Of a stretch of 64,000 bases of DNA, positions 53,815 to 63,054 are shown one piece after another. Location of the stretch: the NCBI RefSeq assembly GCF_003669015.1, contig NZ_CP033069.1:4102501-4166500 (forward strand). Reading direction: 5' to 3'. The stretch's first letter is position 1. Each line of letters opens with the position of its first letter. Position numbers and translations under genes: made by a program. Source of the DNA: Acidovorax sp. 1608163 (GTDB lineage Bacteria > Pseudomonadota > Gammaproteobacteria > Burkholderiales > Burkholderiaceae_C). The notes below the pieces were generated by a model, which had not been told where the DNA came from, made no database searches, and saw nothing but the letters and a program-made list of their open reading frames with translations.

Positions 53815-54714
53815 TTACTTCTTGGCGTAGTCTTCCATGGGCTTGTCGTTGGGGTTCGCCCAAGCCGCCTTGGTAGCATCCGACATGGGCAGGCCAATCT
53901 TGGTGTTGGTCGGTGGCACGGGTTGCATGAACCACTTGTCGTACAGCTTGGCCAGCGAACCGTCCTTGATCTGGCGCTTGATGGAGTCGTCCACGGCCTT
54001 CTTGAAGCCAGCGTCGTCCTTGGGCAGCATGCAGGCGATGGGTTCCACGCTCAGCACTTCGCCCACGATCTTGTAGTCGGCAGGGTTCTTGGCCTTGGAG
54101 ACGTTGGCAGCCAGGATGGAGCCGTCCATCACAAAGGCGTCTGCACGGCCCGTTTCCAACAGCAGGAAGCTGTCGGCGTGGTCCTTGCCGAACACTTCCT
54201 TGAAGTCGATGCCGCCAGCGCGCTCATGCTTGCGCAGGGTTTGCACCGAAGTGGTGCCTGTGGTGGTCGCCACGCTCTTGCCGTTCAGGTCCTTGATGGA
54301 GGTGATGTTGGAGTTGGCCTTCACCACCATGCGCACTTCTTCCACGTAGGTGGTCACAGCAAACGCCACATCCTTTTGGCGCGTAGCGTTGTTGGTGGTG
54401 GAGCCGCACTCCAGGTCCACCGTGCCGTTGGTGACCAAAGGCACGCGGTTTTGCGATGTCACGGGCTGGTATTTGATGTCCAGCTTGGCCAAACCCAGTT
54501 GCTTCTGGATATCGTGCAGAACGATTTCACCCATTTCGGTATGGAAGCCCACGTACTTGCCATTGCCCAATGTGTAGGACAGGCCAGAGGACTCACGCAC
54601 CCCCAGAGTCACGCTGCCGGAGGCCTTGATCTTGGCCAGGGTGTCGGTGGCTTGGGCAAACGCACTGCCTGCGGCCAGAGCGGTCACGGCAATTGCCAGC
54701 AAATGTTTTTTCAT
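53815..54714 (-). CDS. gltI: Glutamate/aspartate-type ABC transporter substrate-binding protein
   Basis: A 299-residue periplasmic binding protein. A signal peptide (KKHLLAIAVTALAAGSAFA, cut before QATD) leads to the SBP_bac_3 fold: LAKIKASGSVTLGVRESSGL, VDLECGSTTNNATRQKDVAF and VATTTGTTSVQTLRKHERAG. The residue pattern LECGSTTNN and the motif DAFVMDG match GltI-type binding proteins for acidic amino acids. It precedes the permease genes by a terminator-like hairpin. A paralogous binding protein lies just upstream. Start at ATG 54714 with an AGGAGAT site. Confidence 0.93.
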   Translation of the reverse strand: MKKHLLAIAVTALAAGSAFAQATDTLAKIKASGSVTLGVRESSGLSYTLGNGKYVGFHTEMGEIVLHDIQKQLGLAKLDIKYQPVTSQNRVPLVTNGTVDLECGSTTNNATRQKDVAFAVTTYVEEVRMVVKANSNITSIKDLNGKSVATTTGTTSVQTLRKHERAGGIDFKEVFGKDHADSFLLLETGRADAFVMDGSILAANVSKAKNPADYKIVGEVLSVEPIACMLPKDDAGFKKAVDDSIKRQIKDGSLAKLYDKWFMQPVPPTNTKIGLPMSDATKAAWANPNDKPMEDYAKK

Positions 54715-54825
54715 GAGTATCTCCTTAGGGGGTTATCGAAAAGGGAGGGGTTGAGCGCGCTGCCCGGCCTGTCTTGCAAGCCAAGCAAATGCTTCCAGAT
54801 GAAACTACGCTACCAGCGATCTTAT

Positions 54826-55719
54826 TCAGAACGGAACCTGGTCGGTAGGGTACTTCCAAAAGTCCCTCAACAGGTAGCTGACCGGGATGTTCAGCGGCTT
54901 GTTGTGGGGCGGAATGGGTTGGGCAAACCACTTGTCGTAGATGGGATAGATCTCGCGGCTGGTGACCAGGCGGCGCATTTCATCGTCCACCAGTTTTTTG
55001 AAGTCCGGGTCGTTCTTGGGCAGCATGATGGCCAGCGGCTCGGTGGTGACAAACCGCCCCACCACCTTCAGTGCCTTAGGGTCGGGGCGCGATGCAGCCA
55101 GACCGTACAGCAGCACATCGTCCATCAAAAAGGCATCGGCCTCGCCCTTTTCCACCATCTCAACGCCCCGGGCATGGTCAGGGGCTTCCACGATCTGAAT
55201 GCCCATCAGACGCTCACGGTTAGCCTGCACCACGGCCTTGAGCGGCGTAGTGCCCTTGGTGGACGCCAGGGTTTTGCCCTGCAAGTCTTCCAGGCGGTCG
55301 ATGGGGCTGGCGGCCTTGACCAGCAGGCGCGCACCGGTGATGAAATGCGGCACCGTGAAGGCCACCTTCTGGCGCCGCTCGGCGTTGTTGGTGGTGGAGC
55401 CGCACTCCAGGTCGGCCTTGCCCTGCTCAATCATTTCCATGCGGTTGGAGGGCGACACCATCACGAACTCCACGTCCATGTTTTTGGCGCCCGCCTTCTT
55501 GCGCACCACCTCGGCCAGACGCAGGCACAAATCCATCGCATAGCCTATGGGCTTGCCCGAGGCGGCATCGACATACGAGAACGGCACGGCCGACTCGCGG
55601 TGGGCAATCACCAGCTTGCCACCCGCGCTGATGCGCTCCAGCACGGTGGCGGCCGAGGCGGCAGATGCGCAGCACAGGGCCGCAAGGCACCATGCCAATC
55701 CCCAATGCTGATGTTTCAT
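54826..55719 (-). CDS. Second amino-acid ABC binding protein (GltI paralog)
   Basis: A 297-residue periplasmic binding protein, a paralog of the GltI-like protein downstream. Signal peptide LAWCLAALCCASAASA, then TVLERISAGGKLVIAHRESA. The ligand-loop LECGSTTNNAERRQKVAFTV and STKGTTPLKAVVQANRERL are shared with its neighbour, and ADAFLMDDVLLYGL follows. Side-chain differences in the loop suggest a changed ligand. It may share the GltJKL permease with GltI. It lies between a LysR regulator gene and gltI, all on the minus strand. Start at ATG 55719. Confidence 0.88.
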   Translation of the reverse strand: MKHQHWGLAWCLAALCCASAASAATVLERISAGGKLVIAHRESAVPFSYVDAASGKPIGYAMDLCLRLAEVVRKKAGAKNMDVEFVMVSPSNRMEMIEQGKADLECGSTTNNAERRQKVAFTVPHFITGARLLVKAASPIDRLEDLQGKTLASTKGTTPLKAVVQANRERLMGIQIVEAPDHARGVEMVEKGEADAFLMDDVLLYGLAASRPDPKALKVVGRFVTTEPLAIMLPKNDPDFKKLVDDEMRRLVTSREIYPIYDKWFAQPIPPHNKPLNIPVSYLLRDFWKYPTDQVPF

Positions 55720-55898
55720 GCGGCCTCTCGGTGAATAAACTGAAAACAGGTGTTTGCAATCTTCGTGCCATCACGCAGCCACTGCGGCGTATGGCGGAGC
55801 CCCGAAGCGCACGGCGCGAACTTTACGTGTCGCCCCTGTGAAATTCCAATGCCGTTTGCGCGCCCAACTATGCAAAATATTTATGTCGGTATTTACCC

Positions 55899-56831
55899 TT
55901 AGCATGGGTTGGCTTGCGTTTGCAGGTAGGCCCACAGGGCCTGGGCAGTGCCCTTGGGGGCCTCTTTGCCCGCTGGCTTCTCGCGGTAGGCGCGCACATC
56001 CATGAGCATTTGCAGCCCATCCGTGTCCGATGGGGCGGCGCTGACCAGCCGCTTGGCACGCAGTTCTTTCTTGACCGCGCTGTGCGGAAGAAAGGCCACG
56101 CCATGCCCCTCCAGCGCCATGGCCTTCAGGCCCTCGGCCATGTCGGTCTCGTACACCCGCTCCAGGTGGATGGGCGTGGCGGACTCCTTGAGGATCAGCT
56201 CCGTCACCCGCCCCAGATAAGCCCCCGGCGCATAGCCCAGGTAAGGCAGCGGTTGCCCCGCACGGCCAGGCAGCCGGAACAGCGGCTCGCCATCCGCATC
56301 GGGCTTGCTGTAGGGCGAAAGCACCTCCTGGCCCAGGCTCACCATCTCGTAGCGGTCTGCATCGAGCTGAAAGGGTTGCGAGGAGTGGTGGTAGGCAATG
56401 AGCAGGTCACAGCCCCCTTCCACCAGCCGCATCACGGCGTCGTGCACATTCAGCGCAATCAGGCGGCTTTTGAAGGGGCCGAACTTGTCATGCAGGCTCG
56501 ACACCCAGGCCGGAAAGAACGTGAACGCCAGCGTGTGCGGCACCGCGAACTCGATCATGTCTTTGCCCGCACTGGTGTGCGCGCGCAGCATGGCACGGGT
56601 GTTTTGCAGGGCCTGCAGCATTTCCAGGGCTTGGTCGTACAGCGTCTTGCCTGCAGGCGTGAGGCGCGTGGGGTACGAACTGCGGTCTACCAGATCGGTG
56701 CCCGCCCAGGCTTCCAGGGCCTGGATGCGCCGCGAGAAGGCGGGCTGGGTCACATGCCGCAATTGGGCCGATCGGCTGAAGCTGCGCGTTTCCGCGAGGC
56801 TGACGAAATCTTCTAACCACTTGGTTTCCAT
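55899..56831 (-). CDS. LysR family transcriptional regulator, HypT/YjiE-like
   Basis: A 310-residue LysR regulator. Its winged helix starts METKWLEDFVSLAETRSFSRSA and continues THVTQPAFSRRIQALEAWAG-like residues (RHVTQPAFSRRIQALE), the subgroup that includes E. coli HypT (YjiE). The effector domain runs from about residue 88 to the C terminus. It is upstream of the second binding-protein gene on the same strand, but that gene starts 179 bases beyond the LysR stop. On the other side a TRAP operon diverges from it, 294 bases away, so it could control either system. ATG 56831 is chosen; ATG 56840 is also possible. Confidence 0.87.
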   Translation of the reverse strand: METKWLEDFVSLAETRSFSRSAQLRHVTQPAFSRRIQALEAWAGTDLVDRSSYPTRLTPAGKTLYDQALEMLQALQNTRAMLRAHTSAGKDMIEFAVPHTLAFTFFPAWVSSLHDKFGPFKSRLIALNVHDAVMRLVEGGCDLLIAYHHSSQPFQLDADRYEMVSLGQEVLSPYSKPDADGEPLFRLPGRAGQPLPYLGYAPGAYLGRVTELILKESATPIHLERVYETDMAEGLKAMALEGHGVAFLPHSAVKKELRAKRLVSAAPSDTDGLQMLMDVRAYREKPAGKEAPKGTAQALWAYLQTQANPC

Positions 56832-57125
56832 CGGCCGCATTATCCGCGTCTGCCCACGCTGTGGCGTGCGGCGCGGGTGAGGGTTTACACCCCATCCGAA
56901 TGCTATGGGTGCTTATCGATGCGTCGCATAATGTAACGGGGGCTTTCATCGCGCGCCCGCGTCCTGTTCCGGGTTGCACAACATCCACGGGGCAGCGACT
57001 TTTCAGAACCCTTCTGTTCATGGCTTGTGCAAAACAGGGCTCAGGCAAGCAGCCCGCCTCACGGCAAAGGCGGCGGCTGCAACCCTATTTGCGCAAGTCT
57101 TACCGTTTTTCGCACCTGCTCTCCC

Positions 57126-57665
57126 ATGTCCTCCAATCCCACCCCCAGCCCGTCTGAGCCAGAGGCCGAGCCCCGCTCTTTGCGCCTTGAAGACTGGCTC
57201 ACCGTCATCGTCATGGCGGCCCTCGCGCTCATCACCTTTGCCAACGTGCTGGTGCGCTACTTCACCAACTCCTCGTTCGCCTGGACCGAAGAAATCTCCG
57301 TGTTCCTGATGATCGCGCTGGCCCTCATCGCAGGCTCTGCCGCCGTCGCACGCGACCAGCACATCCGCATCGAGTACTTTGCCGAGGGCGGCTCTGCCTT
57401 GCGCAGCAAGCGCCTGTCCATGCTGGGCGCGGCCACCGTGGCCCTGCTGTTTGGTGTGATTGCCGTGCTGAGCGTGCGCGTGGTGTGGGACGACTACCGC
57501 TTTGGCGAGACCTCGCCCGGCATTGGCGTGCCGCAGTGGTGGTATTCGGTCTGGCTGCCCGTGTTCTCGGCGCTCATCACGGCGCGCGCCGTGGGCCTGT
57601 TCATCCGCCGCAGCCGCAGCACGGCCGACGACAGCGCTGAAGCCGCGAAGGACGCCCAAGCATGA
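57126..57665 (+). CDS. dctQ: TRAP transporter small permease (DctQ)
   Basis: A 179-residue membrane protein with four hydrophobic segments. LRLEDWLTVIVMAALALITF, the DctQ motif VLVRYFTNSSFAWTEEISVF, and AVARDQHIRIEYF are family-defining. It forms a complex with the large permease DctM, whose ATG overlaps the dctQ stop by four bases (ATGA). The N-terminal 20 residues are Pro/Ser-rich. ATG 57126 is chosen; the longer frame is not family-like. The transported acid is unknown. Confidence 0.93.
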   Translation: MSSNPTPSPSEPEAEPRSLRLEDWLTVIVMAALALITFANVLVRYFTNSSFAWTEEISVFLMIALALIAGSAAVARDQHIRIEYFAEGGSALRSKRLSMLGAATVALLFGVIAVLSVRVVWDDYRFGETSPGIGVPQWWYSVWLPVFSALITARAVGLFIRRSRSTADDSAEAAKDAQA

Positions 57666-58960
57666 TCGCCACCCTGCTGTTTGTGGCCTTCCTGGGCCTG
57701 ATGTTCGTGGGCGTGCCAATTGGCGCCGCGCTGGGCCTGGCCGGTGCCACCGCCATCGCGCTGGCCAATGCCGACAGCCAGTGGTTTGGCCTCTTGGCCG
57801 TGCCGCAGAACTTCTACGCCGGGCTGGGCAAATACCCGCTGCTGGCCATCCCGATGTTCGTGCTGGTCGGCTCCATCTTCGACCGCTCGGGCGTGGCGCT
57901 GCGGCTGGTCAACTTTGCCGTGGCCATCGTCGGGCGCGGCCCCGGCATGCTGCCGCTGGTGGCGATTGCCGTGGCCATGTTCCTGGGCGGCATCTCTGGC
58001 TCGGGCCCGGCCAATGCGGCGGCTGTGGGCGGCGTGATGATCGCGGCCATGTCGCGCGCGGGCTATCCGCCTTCGTTCTCGGCCAGCGTGGTGGGGGCCG
58101 CGGCCGCCACCGACATCCTGATCCCGCCGTCCGTCGCCTTCATCATCTACTCGGTGCTGGTGCCGGGCGCCTCGGTGCCCGCGCTGTTTGCGGCCGGCAT
58201 GATCCCCGGCATCCTGGCCGGTGTGGCGCTCATCGTGCCCGCCGTGTGGATGGCGCGCAAGCACAAGATGGGCGCGCTCGAAGCCACCATGCCCCGCCCC
58301 CCATTCTGGAAGAGCCTGCGCGAGGCCACTTGGGGCCTGGCCGCACCGGTGCTGATTTTGGGCGGCATGCGCGCAGGTTGGTTCACGCCGACGGAAGCCG
58401 CCGTGGTCGCGGTGTTCTACGGCCTCTTCGTGGGCATGGTGATCCACCGCACGATCAAGGTGCGTGACCTGTTCCCCATCCTGCGCGAATCGGGCGAGCT
58501 GTCGGCGGTGATCCTCATCGTGGTCTCGCTCGCGGGCATCTTTGCCTACTCGCTGTCCACACTGGGCGTGATCGACCCGGTGGCCAACGCCATCGTGAAC
58601 TCGGGCCTGGGCGAGTACGGCGTGCTGGCACTGCTCATCGTGCTGCTGATCACCGTGGGCATGTTCCTCGACGGCATCTCGATCTTCCTGATCTTCGTAC
58701 CGCTGCTCTTGCCCATCATGCAGCACTACAAATGGGACCCGGTCTGGTTCGGCGTGATCCTGACCCTGAAGGTCGCTCTGGGCCAGTTCACCCCCCCGCT
58801 GGCCGTGAACCTGATGGTGTCTTGCCGCATTGCCGGTGTGCGCATGGAATCGACCGTGCGCTGGGTGGGCTGGATGCTGTTCGCCATGTTCCTCGTGATG
58901 GTGCTGGTGATCGCCTTCCCGCAGCTCGCCCTGTGGCTGCCCGCCCAGATGGGTTATTGA
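57662..58960 (+). CDS. dctM: TRAP transporter large permease (DctM)
   Basis: A 432-residue integral membrane protein with about 12 segments. Motifs of the DctM family are evident: FVGVPIGAALGLAGATAIAL, GGISGSGPANAAAVGGVMIA, AAAATDILIPPSVAFIIYS and the C-terminal FTPPLAVNLMVSCRIAGV. It carries the Na+-coupled transport pathway and works with DctQ and the periplasmic DctP, encoded on either side. The dctP gene begins 73 bases downstream, after a family A repeat. Confidence 0.95.
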   Translation: MIATLLFVAFLGLMFVGVPIGAALGLAGATAIALANADSQWFGLLAVPQNFYAGLGKYPLLAIPMFVLVGSIFDRSGVALRLVNFAVAIVGRGPGMLPLVAIAVAMFLGGISGSGPANAAAVGGVMIAAMSRAGYPPSFSASVVGAAAATDILIPPSVAFIIYSVLVPGASVPALFAAGMIPGILAGVALIVPAVWMARKHKMGALEATMPRPPFWKSLREATWGLAAPVLILGGMRAGWFTPTEAAVVAVFYGLFVGMVIHRTIKVRDLFPILRESGELSAVILIVVSLAGIFAYSLSTLGVIDPVANAIVNSGLGEYGVLALLIVLLITVGMFLDGISIFLIFVPLLLPIMQHYKWDPVWFGVILTLKVALGQFTPPLAVNLMVSCRIAGVRMESTVRWVGWMLFAMFLVMVLVIAFPQLALWLPAQMGY

Positions 58961-58967
58961 ATGTGAC

Positions 58968-59022
58968 AAAAATGCCTTCTAGCGCTTATCTATAAAGCGC
59001 AGAAAGCTACGTTTTTTATAGC
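58968..59022 (-). repeat. Family A repeat between dctM and dctP
   Basis: AAAAATGCCTTCTAGCGCTT, then ATCTATAAAGCGC and AGAAAGCTACGTTTTTTATA. It is within the operon, in the minus orientation. Confidence 0.8.
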
Positions 59023-59033
59023 AAGGAGACTTT

Positions 59034-60068
59034 ATGAAACTGCGTACCTTCCTGACCTCGGCCGTGGCCGCTGCGGCCGCCCTGGCCTTCACCGCGCCTG
59101 CCGCCATCGCACAGACCGCGTACAAGAGCGAGTACCGCATGTCGCTGGTGCTGGGCACCGCCTTCCCCTGGGGCAAGGGCGGCGAGCTGTGGGCCAACAA
59201 GGTCCGTGAGCGCACCCAGGGCCGCATCAACATCAAGCTGTACCCCGGCGTCTCGCTGATCCAGGGCGATCAGACGCGCGAGTTCAGCGCGCTGCGCCAG
59301 GGCGTGATCGACATGGCCGTCGGCTCCACCATCAACTGGTCGCCCCAGGTCAAGGCCCTGAACCTGTTCTCGCTGCCCTTCCTGTTCCCCAACTACGCCG
59401 CCGTCGACGCCGTGACGCAGGGTGATGTCGGCAAGCAGATCTTCGCCACGCTGGACAAGGCAGGCGTGATGCCCCTGGCCTGGGGTGAGAACGGCTACCG
59501 CGAAATCTCCAACTCCAAGCTGGCCATCAAGAGCCCTGCCGACCTCAAGGGCCTGAAGATCCGCGTCGTGGGCTCGCCCCTGTTCCTCGACACCTTCACC
59601 GCCCTGGGCGCCAACCCCACGCAAATGAGCTGGGCCGACGCGCAGCCCGCCTTTGCCAGCGGCGCCGTGGATGGGCAAGAGAACCCGATTGCCGTCTATC
59701 AGGCCGCCAAGCTGCACACCGTGGCCCAAAAGCACATCACCATGTGGGGCTACGTGAACGACCCGCTGGTGTTTGTGGTGAACAAGGACATCTGGAACAG
59801 CTGGACGCCCGCCGACCGCGAGATCGTCAAGCAGGCCGCCATCGACGCTGGCAAGGAAGAAATCGCCATCGCCCGCAAAGGCATGGTCGAAGCCGACAAG
59901 CCCCTGCTCAAGGAAATCGCCGCCAATGGCGTGACCGTGACGCAGCTCTCCGCCACTGAACGCGACGCCTTCGTGAAGGCCACGCGCCCTGTGTACGACA
60001 AGTGGAAGAGCCAGATCGGCGCCGACCTGGTGACCGCCGCTGAAAAGGCGATTGCGGCAGGCAAGTAA
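59034..60068 (+). CDS. dctP: TRAP transporter substrate-binding protein (DctP)
   Basis: A 344-residue periplasmic protein with a signal peptide (RTFLTSAVAAAAALAFTAPA, cut after AIAQ). The DctP fold is indicated by VLGTAFPWGKGGELWANKVR, FSALRQGVIDMAVGSTINWS, LKGLKIRVVGSPLFLDTFTA (conserved Arg that binds carboxylates) and VDGQENPIAVYQAAKLH. It delivers an organic acid to DctQM. It is the third gene of a Q-M-P operon, an order that differs from the more common P-Q-M. An AAGGAG site precedes ATG 59034. A family A repeat follows the stop. Confidence 0.94.
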   Translation: MKLRTFLTSAVAAAAALAFTAPAAIAQTAYKSEYRMSLVLGTAFPWGKGGELWANKVRERTQGRINIKLYPGVSLIQGDQTREFSALRQGVIDMAVGSTINWSPQVKALNLFSLPFLFPNYAAVDAVTQGDVGKQIFATLDKAGVMPLAWGENGYREISNSKLAIKSPADLKGLKIRVVGSPLFLDTFTALGANPTQMSWADAQPAFASGAVDGQENPIAVYQAAKLHTVAQKHITMWGYVNDPLVFVVNKDIWNSWTPADREIVKQAAIDAGKEEIAIARKGMVEADKPLLKEIAANGVTVTQLSATERDAFVKATRPVYDKWKSQIGADLVTAAEKAIAAGK

Positions 60069-60077
60069 GCCCCAAAC

Positions 60078-60132
60078 GCTCCTAAAACCATAGCTTTTAG
60101 CGCTTGATCAGCAAGCGCTAGAAGCTTTTTTT
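60078..60132 (+). repeat. Family A repeat downstream of dctP
   Basis: GCTCCTAAAACCATAGCTTT, TAGCGCTTGATCAGCAAGCG and CTAGAAGCTTTTTTTA. Its hairpin plus T-run could also terminate dctP. Confidence 0.82.
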
Positions 60133-60135
60133 ATG

Positions 60136-60574
60136 CCCCAAACGGCCTAGCATGCACAGCGCGCGGTGCCTGCCGATGGCCCACCCATCCCGCACTGGAA
60201 TCGCCCAAGACCACACCGCACAACCACACTCAGGCGGTCTGGCTAATCACGTTAAATTGGTACGACCAACAAACCAAAATCCAGGCAAATGACCATAACT
60301 CGGTATTTACCCTATAAATATCACCCTATCACACCGCCCAAAATACGACCAATTCGCACGGATTGGTTATTTTTGGTCATACCAATTTAACTCAACGTCT
60401 GCCAATGAGGGACAAGCGCACAGCCTGCCTTCATGCCAGCCCACCCCTCAGCCCCCCGGCCTGTGGGGCCAGTGGCCGGAGACAACGCTGCCCCCCAAGG
60501 CGGCGCATCCACTGCGGTGAAGAAAGCCATGGGCCCCTGGCCTTTGTCTGCGTTTCAATGCCTCACTTACCGTT
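60136..60574 (+). promoter_or_regulatory. lldP upstream region with promoter and two operators
   Basis: No gene is visible in this stretch. TGGTACGACCA (60258-60268) and TGGTCATACCA (60374-60384) match the LldR-type motif TNGTNNNACNA. Their flanks extend into a perfect 12-base inverted repeat, GTTAAATTGGTA (60251-60262) against TACCAATTTAAC (60380-60391). A -10-like TATAAA (60313-60318), with ATGACC 18 bases before it, lies between the two. This is like the E. coli lldPRD layout, where LldR sites flank the promoter. A third, weaker palindrome, CCAAT...ATTGG, is near 60350-60365. Confidence 0.7.
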
Positions 60575-62251
60575 ATGCAAACCCTCTGGCAACAAAACTA
60601 TGACCCGGCCGGGAACATCTGGCTCTCCGCGCTCGTAGCCCTCATCCCCATCGTCTTTTTCTTTCTGGCGCTGACCAAGCTGCGGCTTAAGGGCTACCAG
60701 GCGGGCACCGTGACGGTGCTGCTGGCGCTGGGCGTAGCGCTGCTGTTCTACAAGATGCCCGTGAGCGCCGCGCTGGCCTCGGCCGTGTATGGCTTCTTCT
60801 ATGGCCTGTGGCCCATCGCCTGGATCATTGTGGCGGCGGTGTTTCTGTACAAGCTGTCGGTCAAGACCGGGCAGTTTGATGTGATCCGCAGCTCCATCCT
60901 ATCCGTCACGCACGACCAGCGCCTGCAGCTCATCCTGGTGGGTTTCTGCTTCGGTGCGTTTTTGGAAGGCGCAGCTGGCTTTGGCGCCCCCGTGGCCATC
61001 ACCGCTGCGCTGCTGGTGGGCCTGGGCTTCAAGCCGCTGTACGCCGCCGGCCTGTGCCTGATCGCCAACACCGCCCCCGTGGCGTTTGGCGCCATGGGCA
61101 TTCCGGTCATCGTGGCGGGCCAGGTGTCGGGCATTGACCCCTTCCTCATCGGTCAGATGGCCGGACGCCAGCTGCCCTTCATGACCATCCTGGTGCTGTT
61201 CTGGATCATGGCCATCATGGACGGCTGGCGCGGCGTGAAGGAGACCTGGCCTGCCGTGCTGGTGGGTGGCGGCTCGTTCGCCGTGGTGCAGTTCCTCACC
61301 GCCAACTACATTGGCCCTGAGCTGCCTGACATCACCTCGGCCATCGTCTCGCTGATTGCCCTCACGGCCTTCCTCAAGGTGTGGCAGCCCAAGCGCATCT
61401 TCCGCTTTGACACCAGCGACAGCACGGCAACGTCCGCTGCCAAGCCAGTGGCCGCCAGCACTGCGCCCCTCACCGCAGGCGCCATCATCAAGGCCTGGTC
61501 GCCCTTCATCATCCTGACGGGCATGGTCACGATCTGGAGCATCAAGCCCTTCAAGGCGCTGTTCGCCGCAGGCGGCCCGCTGGCCTCCACCATCATCAAC
61601 ATCCCCGTGCCCATGCTGGACAAGCTGGTCGCCAAGATGCCGCCCGTGGTCGCACAGGCCACGCCATATGGCGCGGTGTACACCTTCAACTGGCTGGCCG
61701 CCACCGGCACCGCCATCCTGATTGCGGCCATCCTGACCATCGCCTTCGCCCGTTTCTCCCCCGCCAAGGCCGTGGCCACGCTGGGCGAGACGGTGCGCGA
61801 GCTGGTCATCCCGATCTACTCCATCGGCATGGTGCTGGCCTTTGCCTTCGTGGCCAACTACTCCGGCCTGTCGGCCACGCTGGCCCTGGCGCTGGCCCAT
61901 ACGGGCAAGGCGTTCACGTTCTTCTCGCCCTTCCTGGGCTGGATTGGCGTGTTCCTCACGGGCTCGGACACCTCGGCCAACGCCCTGTTTGGCGCGCTGC
62001 AGGCCACCACGGCCAACCAGTTGGGCCTGTCGCCCGTGCTCACCGTGGCGGCCAACACCACCGGCGGCGTCACCGGCAAGATGATTTCGCCCCAGTCCAT
62101 TGCCATTGCCTGCGCGGCCGTAGGCCTGGCGGGCAAGGAATCGGACCTGTTCCGCTTCACCGTCAAGCACAGCCTGGTGTTCGCCGCCATCATCGGCATC
62201 ATCTGCACGCTGCAGGCCTATGTGTTTACGTGGATGATTCCGGGTCATTGA
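60575..62251 (+). CDS. lldP: L-lactate permease
   Basis: A 558-residue integral membrane protein of the lactate permease family, with at least 12 hydrophobic segments. [20 protein letters not shown] near the start, [40 protein letters not shown] and [20 protein letters not shown] are highly specific. It imports L-lactate, and probably glycolate, with protons. It is the first gene of an lldP-lldR-lldD operon, the same order as in E. coli. Start at ATG 60575, with the LldR operators upstream. Confidence 0.96.
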   Translation: MQTLWQQNYDPAGNIWLSALVALIPIVFFFLALTKLRLKGYQAGTVTVLLALGVALLFYKMPVSAALASAVYGFFYGLWPIAWIIVAAVFLYKLSVKTGQFDVIRSSILSVTHDQRLQLILVGFCFGAFLEGAAGFGAPVAITAALLVGLGFKPLYAAGLCLIANTAPVAFGAMGIPVIVAGQVSGIDPFLIGQMAGRQLPFMTILVLFWIMAIMDGWRGVKETWPAVLVGGGSFAVVQFLTANYIGPELPDITSAIVSLIALTAFLKVWQPKRIFRFDTSDSTATSAAKPVAASTAPLTAGAIIKAWSPFIILTGMVTIWSIKPFKALFAAGGPLASTIINIPVPMLDKLVAKMPPVVAQATPYGAVYTFNWLAATGTAILIAAILTIAFARFSPAKAVATLGETVRELVIPIYSIGMVLAFAFVANYSGLSATLALALAHTGKAFTFFSPFLGWIGVFLTGSDTSANALFGALQATTANQLGLSPVLTVAANTTGGVTGKMISPQSIAIACAAVGLAGKESDLFRFTVKHSLVFAAIIGIICTLQAYVFTWMIPGH

Positions 62252-62273
62252 AACCCTGAATCTGAGAGCCCCC

Positions 62274-63041
62274 ATGCGCCTAGCCGATCACGTTGTCGAA
62301 AAACTGCTTGCCCTGGTGCAAGACCGCGGACTGCAGCCCGGACAAAAGCTGCCCGCCGAACGGCAACTGGCCGAGGAGCTGGGGGTGTCGCGCACCTCAG
62401 TGCGCGAAGCCATCCAGAAGCTCACCAGCCAGGGCGTGCTCTCGGCCCGGCGCGGCGACGGCACCTACGTGCAGCAATCGAACAAACCTGCCGAGTGGCT
62501 GCAGGAAGCCATGGTGCCGCTGGCGGGCCTGATCGAATCGGACCCCCACTACCGCTACGACGTGCTGGAAACGCGCCACGCGCTCGAAACCAGCACCGCC
62601 TGGCTGGCCGCGCAGCGCGCCACCGCGCAGGACAAGGCGCACATCCAGCGTTGCTTTGAAGTGATGCTGCAGCACCAGCAAGGCGGCCACGCCGAGCTGG
62701 CAGCACGCGCCGACGCGCAGTTCCACCTGGCCATTGCCGAAGCCTCGCACAACCTGGTGCTGGTGCAGGTGATGCACAGCCTGTTCACCGTGGTGCTCTC
62801 CACCGTGGAGCGCAACCGCCACGACATGTTCCGCCTGAGTGCCCCCGTCACGCTGCAGGCGCTCACGGCGCAGCACCAGGCGCTGATGCAGGCCATTCTG
62901 GACGGCGACCCACAGCGCGCACGCGCCTGCATCGGCGAGCACCTGGAGCATGTGCGCACCACCATCCAGCGCATGGACGAAGACCGCGCACGGCGCGAAC
63001 GCTCCATGCGCCTGCCCCTGGATCTAGCCCCCAAGACCTGA
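62274..63041 (+). CDS. lldR: LldR, FadR-family regulator of lactate use
   Basis: A 255-residue GntR-superfamily repressor/activator. The winged helix (residues about 4-68) includes [20 protein letters not shown] and [20 protein letters not shown]; an FCD effector domain (about 85-235) follows, with [20 protein letters not shown] and the His-rich [20 protein letters not shown]. In E. coli LldR responds to lactate. It is within the lld operon, whose promoter region has two TGGTnnnACCA palindromes that fit its site, so it probably autoregulates. Start at ATG 62274. Confidence 0.93.
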   Translation: MRLADHVVEKLLALVQDRGLQPGQKLPAERQLAEELGVSRTSVREAIQKLTSQGVLSARRGDGTYVQQSNKPAEWLQEAMVPLAGLIESDPHYRYDVLETRHALETSTAWLAAQRATAQDKAHIQRCFEVMLQHQQGGHAELAARADAQFHLAIAEASHNLVLVQVMHSLFTVVLSTVERNRHDMFRLSAPVTLQALTAQHQALMQAILDGDPQRARACIGEHLEHVRTTIQRMDEDRARRERSMRLPLDLAPKT

Positions 63042-63054
63042 GACAGCCACCACC

